The notes under the pieces are model-generated. The model was not told where the DNA came from, did not search any database, and worked only from the letters and a program-made list of their open reading frames with translations. From positions 77,133 to 141,132 of the forward strand of contig JBKCUK010000015.1 in NCBI GenBank assembly GCA_046318415.1: a stretch of 64,000 nucleotides of DNA, given 5' to 3'. The translations under genes were made by a program, and so were the position numbers. This document shows, one piece after another, positions 59,832-64,000 of this stretch (the stretch's first letter is position 1; each line of letters begins with the position of its first letter). This DNA comes from JBKCUK01 sp046318415. Lineage in GTDB: Bacteria > Pseudomonadota > Alphaproteobacteria > Caedimonadales > Caedimonadaceae.

Positions 59832-60881
59832 ATGAAATTTCTTGATGAAGCCAAAATTTACGTGCGCAGTGGTGACGGCGGTGCCGGGTCCATCAGCTTT
59901 CGCCGTGAGAAATTCGTTGAATACGGCGGTCCCGATGGCGGCGATGGCGGCAAAGGCGGTGACGTGATTGTCATCGCAAAAGCCGACTTAAACACCCTCA
60001 TTGACTTCCGCTACCGTCAGCACTTTAAGGCGCAAACGGGCCATCATGGCATGGGACGCAACCGAAGCGGGCCCGCAGGTCAGGATGTGATCTTGTATGT
60101 CCCGGTAGGCACCCAAATTTTTCACGATGATAAAGAAACCCTGATTGCTGACTTTACCCATGAAGGACAAAAACTCGTTCTTCTTAGAGGCGGGATTGGG
60201 GGGCGCGGCAATGTTCACTTCAAATCCTCGGTCAACCAGGCGCCACGGCGTGCAGACACCGGTATGCCGGGTGAGGAAATGTGGATTTGGCTGCGCCTCA
60301 AGCTGATTGCTGATGCCGGTTTAGTCGGCCTTCCCAATGCGGGCAAATCGACTTTTCTGGCCGCCACCACCCACGCCAAACCAAAAATCGCTGACTATCC
60401 CTTTACCACCCTTAATCCGCAGCTGGGCGTGGTACGGATCGATGATGGTGAATTTGTGCTGGCGGACATTCCAGGCCTTATTGAGGGCGCCCATGAAGGT
60501 GTTGGTCTGGGTGATCGATTCCTGGGGCATGTCGAGCGCTGCCGCGTTCTGCTCCATTTGATTGATGGCACAGCTGAGGATGTTGTCGGCGCCTACCAAA
60601 CCATACGGGGTGAGCTGGAAGCCTATGGTCAACAGCTGGCAGAAAAGACTGAGATTATTGGCCTTAATAAGATCGATGCCCTCACAGAAGAAGAGGTGCA
60701 AGAAAAGATGGAAGCGCTTCGCAGTGTCACCCGTAGCAAAATTTTTGCGCTTTCCGCAGCTACACAGCGCGGCACTATTGAGGTCCTGCGAGCACTAAGT
60801 GGTCAAATAAGTCAGCCGATGTTGGCCGAACCGGATACCGCATCGGTCATAGAATATTACAAAGGTTTTGAGGTAGATTAA
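59832..60881 (+). CDS. obgE: Ribosome-assembly GTPase ObgE/CgtA
   Basis: 349 residues: N-terminal glycine-rich Obg fold (about 1-158, DGGDGGKGGDVIVIA), then the GTPase domain with G1 GLPNAGKST, G3 DIPGL, G4 NKID and G5 SAA. Needed for late 50S assembly and stress control. The ribosome site is weak. Followed after 4 bases by rsfS. Confidence 0.97.
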   Translation: MKFLDEAKIYVRSGDGGAGSISFRREKFVEYGGPDGGDGGKGGDVIVIAKADLNTLIDFRYRQHFKAQTGHHGMGRNRSGPAGQDVILYVPVGTQIFHDDKETLIADFTHEGQKLVLLRGGIGGRGNVHFKSSVNQAPRRADTGMPGEEMWIWLRLKLIADAGLVGLPNAGKSTFLAATTHAKPKIADYPFTTLNPQLGVVRIDDGEFVLADIPGLIEGAHEGVGLGDRFLGHVERCRVLLHLIDGTAEDVVGAYQTIRGELEAYGQQLAEKTEIIGLNKIDALTEEEVQEKMEALRSVTRSKIFALSAATQRGTIEVLRALSGQISQPMLAEPDTASVIEYYKGFEVD

Positions 60882-60885
60882 AACA

Positions 60886-61317
60886 ATGATGACACCGCAG
60901 CATGAAGAAACAACCGGCAACAGCCACCACCTGTCCAATGATCCCCATGAAGATCTTGGAAAACGCATTTATCGCTTTTTAGATGCGCACAAATTCCACG
61001 ACCTTGTCCTGTTGGATCTGAAAGGCAAAACCAGCCTAGCCGATGCCATGATTATCGCATCGGGACTCTCCCAACGGCATATTCGCACCATGGGCGAAAA
61101 GCTGCAGCATGAGCTTAAAATGCAGGGCATCGTTGCGCAAGTTGAGGGCCTACCCAACAGCGATTGGATTTTAGTGGATGCAAAGGATGTGATTGTCCAC
61201 CTCTTTCGGCCAGAGGTGCGTGAATTCTATAATCTTGAGAAAATGTGGAGCCATGCCATCAAGGAGCTTGAGGACACCAAACCTTCCAAGGCTCAAAATC
61301 CGTCTCCCAAGGCCTAA
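60886..61317 (+). CDS. rsfS: Ribosome silencing factor RsfS
   Basis: 143 residues, with DLVLLDLKGKTSLADAMIIASG, RHIRTMGEKLQHELK and VHLFRPEVREFYNLEKMW. Binds L14 on the 50S subunit and blocks subunit joining when nutrients are low. The partner order obgE-rsfS is canonical. A short Pro/Lys tail is not conserved. Confidence 0.95.
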   Translation: MMTPQHEETTGNSHHLSNDPHEDLGKRIYRFLDAHKFHDLVLLDLKGKTSLADAMIIASGLSQRHIRTMGEKLQHELKMQGIVAQVEGLPNSDWILVDAKDVIVHLFRPEVREFYNLEKMWSHAIKELEDTKPSKAQNPSPKA

Positions 61318-61327
61318 ATTTCCGTCC

Positions 61328-61356
61328 GTCGAGCTTGGTCCTGCATCAAGCTCGAC
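61328..61356. terminator. Inverted repeat after rsfS
   Basis: GTCGAGCTT/AAGCTCGAC, nine pairs with an 11-base loop, 10 bases after the rsfS stop. No T run follows. It may be a weak terminator or a member of a palindromic repeat family. Confidence 0.5.
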
Positions 61357-61496
61357 ATGTACCCCTTCCCCCACAGTCCAGTTCATTGACTGAAGATGGC
61401 ATTTTAGTTGCCTTGCGCCGTTAAAGGGACTATGACTCTTCCCAAATGGCTCAAAAGCCTCCTCTTTTGGACCCACATAGGAAGGATAACAAATCT

Positions 61497-62138
61497 ATGC
61501 ACGCCTCATCCGTAAACTTGATCTGTTCTTTTGTCTTGATGATGTCGATGGCGTTTGCCAGCAATCCCCTCAGCGATGCCGCAGCAACGGCTGTAGAGAG
61601 CGACTTGGATAAGCGGTTGCATGTTTTTCAATCCTGTGATCGAGAGATGCTCAACAAAACGCTAGTTTTCGGTAAAAGGGATGCATCCTATCCTGATAGT
61701 ACCAGCCTTTATACCCTGAGTGTCCACACTGAGAATGGTGTGGAGAATTCTGCGAGAGAACGCTCACGTGTCGAGCGCCACAAATTACATTTTCACGACC
61801 AAAAAAAAACAATGGTTGGCCGAAGACTACCGCGAACCAGGCGTGTGCACTAAATTACAAAAGAACAATTCCTACCAAGTGGTGTTGATTGAAAATTATA
61901 AGCCTTGTTTCATCCGTTCCTGGATGGGGATGTGGCTAAAAATGCCCTAGGGGCGTTGCGGGCCGGTGGACTGCTGATCGTCTACCAGCAATGGAGCTTT
62001 GAGGTGGCAGCGACGCTTCGCGATCTTGGTATCCAAGAAATACTTTGCATTCAAAAGGGATTTTGGGACGTGCTGACCAACAGCACCTGTGACTTCCCGG
62101 TGCATGTGGCCATCAAGCCAACGCCCAAAATGCACTAA
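61497..62138 (+). pseudogene. Exported protein gene broken by two frameshifts
   Basis: AAGGA and ATG at 61497 open an exported protein with a signal peptide (about 1-22, MMSMAFA). The coding text runs in one frame to about 61750, then in the next frame (SSATNYIFTTKKKQWLAEDY, across an A9 tract at about 61801) to about 61900, then returns to the first frame (FLDGDVAKNALGALRAGGLL) and ends at TAA 62138. The end resembles the second half of a class I methyltransferase fold (ALRAGG, then strand). Two shifts mean a decayed gene, or sequence errors in homopolymers. The neighbour at 62647 is another exported methyltransferase-like protein. Confidence 0.6.
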
Positions 62139-62284
62139 AGCAACACCTGTGGGCAGCATGCCGCTGCCCCATTAAGTTCCTGAAGATATGAGGAATTTAC
62201 TCGCCCCCAGCGATGCAAATATTAACCCGAATTTAAGATATTAAACCCTAAACTAATCAATATTTAAATCAAGTGGTTATTAGC

Positions 62285-62581
62285 ATGCTCAATAAAATTC
62301 CTTTCCTCTGCGCCCTGTGCTTTCTTGGTGGTTGCGAAAACCTTGTGATCAGGGACACAAAAACCGTCCAATTTACAAAACCAGATGGAACTTCAGAAAC
62401 GCGCTATCTACAAACAATTGATAGGTGTAATCCAAGCACTGGCAAATGCTCTGATTCCAAGACAATTTTGACTAACGAACGGAAGTACAATAACCTTTTT
62501 ACAGGTAATTACATGCAAACAAAAATTTTCGTTGATGATTGGCCAACAGATCAAGAGCTCTGCTCAGGAACAACTAATTAA
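62285..62581 (+). CDS. Small lipoprotein of unknown function
   Basis: About 98 residues. The start LNKIPFLCALCFLGGC is a lipoprotein signal with lipobox GGC. The mature part is hydrophilic, with two Cys in CNPSTGKC and an acidic/amide-rich end. No family recognised. A GTG four codons upstream is possible. AT-rich relative to its neighbours. A 12-pair hairpin follows. Confidence 0.6.
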   Translation: MLNKIPFLCALCFLGGCENLVIRDTKTVQFTKPDGTSETRYLQTIDRCNPSTGKCSDSKTILTNERKYNNLFTGNYMQTKIFVDDWPTDQELCSGTTN

Positions 62582-62587
62582 GCCAAC

Positions 62588-62615
62588 GGCGCTGTTGAGA
62601 AAACTCAACAGCGCC
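62588..62615 (+). terminator. Perfect 12-pair hairpin after the small lipoprotein gene
   Basis: GGCGCTGTTGAG/CTCAACAGCGCC with loop AAAA, 7 bases after the stop. The T run is missing, so it may act with Rho or protect the 3' end; it is also placed to face the convergent gene at 62647. Confidence 0.6.
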
Positions 62616-62646
62616 TAACTCTGCAGGCCAGAATTCGTCTGCCCTG

Positions 62647-63504
62647 TTACTTTTTATGCAGGACAAAACAATTGCTTTCAAAGGTCACCCGGGCAATCCC
62701 CATGGGTGCGTAGTAGCGTTGCGCTTGGCCTATGGCTTTCTCCAAGAACTCCTTCTGCAGCGCTGAGTCCTTAGCACGGAAGGCCAGCGCGTGCTTGGGA
62801 TCCATCTGGGCTGCGCGGCCGTTCGCACTGATCGCAAAGTCAAATCCATTATCCAAAGAACGCGCGGCCGTGGGCCAGCCCAGACCACCACCGGCTTGAA
62901 AGGCAAGACGCCCTTCAGACTTTAACACCCGAAGCGCCTGCGCGATGACCTCATCGCCCAAGAATCGCGCATCATCGGCCACAATCAGGTCTGCCCATTG
63001 GGATGGAAAATGCTGCCAATGCAGGGGGTTTTTTACATCCATCACGTAATCAGGCGCGCATTCATCCCAGCACAGATCCACCATGTAGTTTGCAGAACTT
63101 TGTGTTGACCCAAAAACGCCCTGGTGGCCACCTTCGTGTCCGGAAAACAACACCAAGGTCCGTGGCAGGCTGCTGAGGGCTTCACCATTTTCTTCGCGCT
63201 CGAAGGAGAGGGCCAAGAGATGATCTTCATATTCTTGCAAACTACGGCGCACGAGTTTCGATCCCGGCGTGGGGTGAATGCCAGGATTCTCCTTACACAA
63301 TTCATCGACTGACAGTTCACTCAACAAGGCAACAGTCTCTTTGCGCTCATCCTCGGTCCAGGAAATTACCTGCTGGGTATAGCTTGCGATTTCAGCGGCA
63401 TCACCTTCACGCAAATCCCATTTCAACGCCTCACTGGCCCATAAGGAAGAAATGCTCATGGACATAGCTAAAACTGAAGCGGACAAAACAGAAGGAAGCG
63501 ACAT
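62647..63504 (-). CDS. Exported protein with methyltransferase-like C-terminal half
   Basis: 285 residues with a Sec signal peptide (about 1-24, SLWA). The second half has a run like class I SAM-methyltransferase motifs IV-V (QWADLIVADDARFL, then QALRVLKSEGRLAFQ), but the N-terminal SAM motif GxGxG is not seen. It has one patch HEGGHQGVFG and four Cys. A periplasmic or secreted methyltransferase would be unusual because SAM is cytoplasmic, so the fold may have another job or the protein may act after export into a host. No firm family. Confidence 0.6.
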   Translation of the reverse strand: MSLPSVLSASVLAMSMSISSLWASEALKWDLREGDAAEIASYTQQVISWTEDERKETVALLSELSVDELCKENPGIHPTPGSKLVRRSLQEYEDHLLALSFEREENGEALSSLPRTLVLFSGHEGGHQGVFGSTQSSANYMVDLCWDECAPDYVMDVKNPLHWQHFPSQWADLIVADDARFLGDEVIAQALRVLKSEGRLAFQAGGGLGWPTAARSLDNGFDFAISANGRAAQMDPKHALAFRAKDSALQKEFLEKAIGQAQRYYAPMGIARVTFESNCFVLHKK

Positions 63505-63764
63505 TCATGACTCCTATGATTGGCATTTTGCATCGACCATACGACATATAGTGATGCCAACTGGGGTTTCAAGAAAAAATGTGGAAAAATTTTTTTGATC
63601 CGCTACCAGGATTCAAGACAGTAGAGATGAACCCCGGGGTATGCTGTGACGGACCGCCCCATCAAATGACAGGTATAGTGCGCGGACGGGATGACGTGGG
63701 CGTTTGATGAGCGTCATTGGAGGAGCGCAAGTAACGCAGCAATCCAGGTGCATGCCTTTTAGTT

Positions 63765-63805
63765 CGTCATTGCGAGGAGGCCTTCGGCCGACGTTGCAAT
63801 TCAGG
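63765..63805. repeat. Dispersed intergenic palindromic repeat, copy 3
   Basis: CGTCATTGCGAGGAGGCC...GACGTTGCAATTCAGG, orientation opposite to copy 2 at 28673. Imperfectly palindromic. Confidence 0.8.
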
Positions 63806-63819
63806 CATGCCCAATTCCC

Positions 63820-63859
63820 CGTCATTGTGAAGAGCCGTTAGGCGACGTGGCAATCCAGG
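63820..63859. repeat. Dispersed intergenic palindromic repeat, copy 4
   Basis: CGTCATTGTGAAGAGCCG...GACGTGGCAATCCAGG, in the same direction as copy 3 and 15 bases from it. A half copy (GCAATCCAGG) lies at 63740-63749. Confidence 0.8.
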
Positions 63860-63903
63860 TCTGTCCTTTGCTTTCACAGCCCTACCAGGAAATGAAGAAT
63901 AGC

Positions 63904-63933
63904 CTGGATCCCCGCCTGCGCGGGGATGACAGG
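63904..63933. repeat. GC-rich CCTGGATCCCCG palindromic element
   Basis: CCTGGATCCCCGCC-TGCG-CGGGGATGACAG: an inverted repeat CCCCGC/GCGGGG of the kind common between genes in alphaproteobacteria, next to copies 3 and 4. Confidence 0.7.
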
Positions 63934-64000
63934 CGGGCATGACAGGGATCTGCGGAGAGGGCAACAGAGCACTTGGTAGACTGTGACTTGGAAATATGAA

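Larger units (their letters stand above)
63505..64000. other. 496-base stretch with a cluster of dispersed repeats
   Basis: No gene is supported; the open frames at 63613 and 63767 run through the repeats. An AT-rich promoter region lies next to 63504, and the repeats occupy 63735-63945. Confidence 0.55.

Noticed and set aside
63613..63964. Two overlapping minus-strand frames of 65-70 codons at the end of the window
   Set aside because: Both are translations of the dispersed repeat elements.

Overview
The window looks like chromosomal DNA from an alphaproteobacterium, probably a host-associated one. The evidence is the set of neighbourhoods: rseP-bamA-skp-lpxD-fabZ-lpxA-lpxI-lpxB with LpxI rather than LpxH, infA-maf-RNase E/G-yacG, an atpHAGDC operon without the F0 genes, rplU-rpmA-obgE-rsfS, and an exported M48 protease and DsbA-like protein beside rne. 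The host-associated reading is inference. It rests on a surface autotransporter, a patatin-like phospholipase, two PTP-like phytases, several lipoproteins and a cluster of exported DNA-binding-like proteins. A Holosporales-type protist endosymbiont would fit, but I cannot prove it from this sequence.

Layout. 1-8.1 kb: the start of mrcA (PBP1A), then rne, an exported M48 metalloprotease and a DsbA-like protein; an S9 peptidase lies on the other strand. 8.4-9.2 kb: a small exported protein and an empty stretch. 9.2-17.5 kb: an eight-gene envelope operon for lipid A, fatty acids and outer-membrane protein assembly. 17.8-19.9 kb: tRNA-Phe, yacG, an RNase E/G homologue, a degenerate Maf protein and infA. 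20-21.9 kb: a tandem pair of membrane-anchored PTP-like phytases. 22-25 kb: ctpA, a YibQ-type polysaccharide deacetylase and rppH, followed by a decayed duplicate of the rppH 3' end. 25.5-28.6 kb: an AT-rich lipoprotein gene and an autotransporter. 28.8-36.7 kb: an S66 peptidase, the F1 ATP synthase genes and priA. 36.8-40.6 kb: ccmCDEFG. 40.8-46 kb: efp, suhB, a small lipoprotein, an ABC permease/ATPase pair without a binding protein, and gmk. 46-56.6 kb: the accessory heart of the window. 56.7-58.9 kb: flhB-fliR-fliQ. 59-61.3 kb: rplU, rpmA, obgE, rsfS. 61.4-64 kb: a frameshifted exported-protein gene, a lipoprotein, an exported methyltransferase-like protein and a patch of dispersed repeats.

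The most unusual content lies between 46.1 and 56.6 kb. Four paralogous genes on the minus strand encode proteins with a Sec signal peptide, a long acidic disordered region with one or two KR-rich nuclear-localisation-like motifs, and then 5, 3, 1 and 3 copies of a helix-turn-helix-like module of about 45-63 residues marked by a [IVLF]WP motif. I do not recognise this family. The second copy has an in-frame TAA exactly at the end of its signal peptide. The patatin-like phospholipase just upstream also has an export signal and an RKR-x12-KR bipartite motif. Together they look like secreted effectors, the HTH-repeat proteins perhaps acting on host chromatin (nucleomodulins). That is a hypothesis from domain order alone.

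The core genes give a consistent picture of a Gram-negative cell with lipid A, a BamA/Skp outer-membrane pathway, periplasmic disulfide and cytochrome c chemistry, respiratory ATP synthesis and a flagellar export apparatus.
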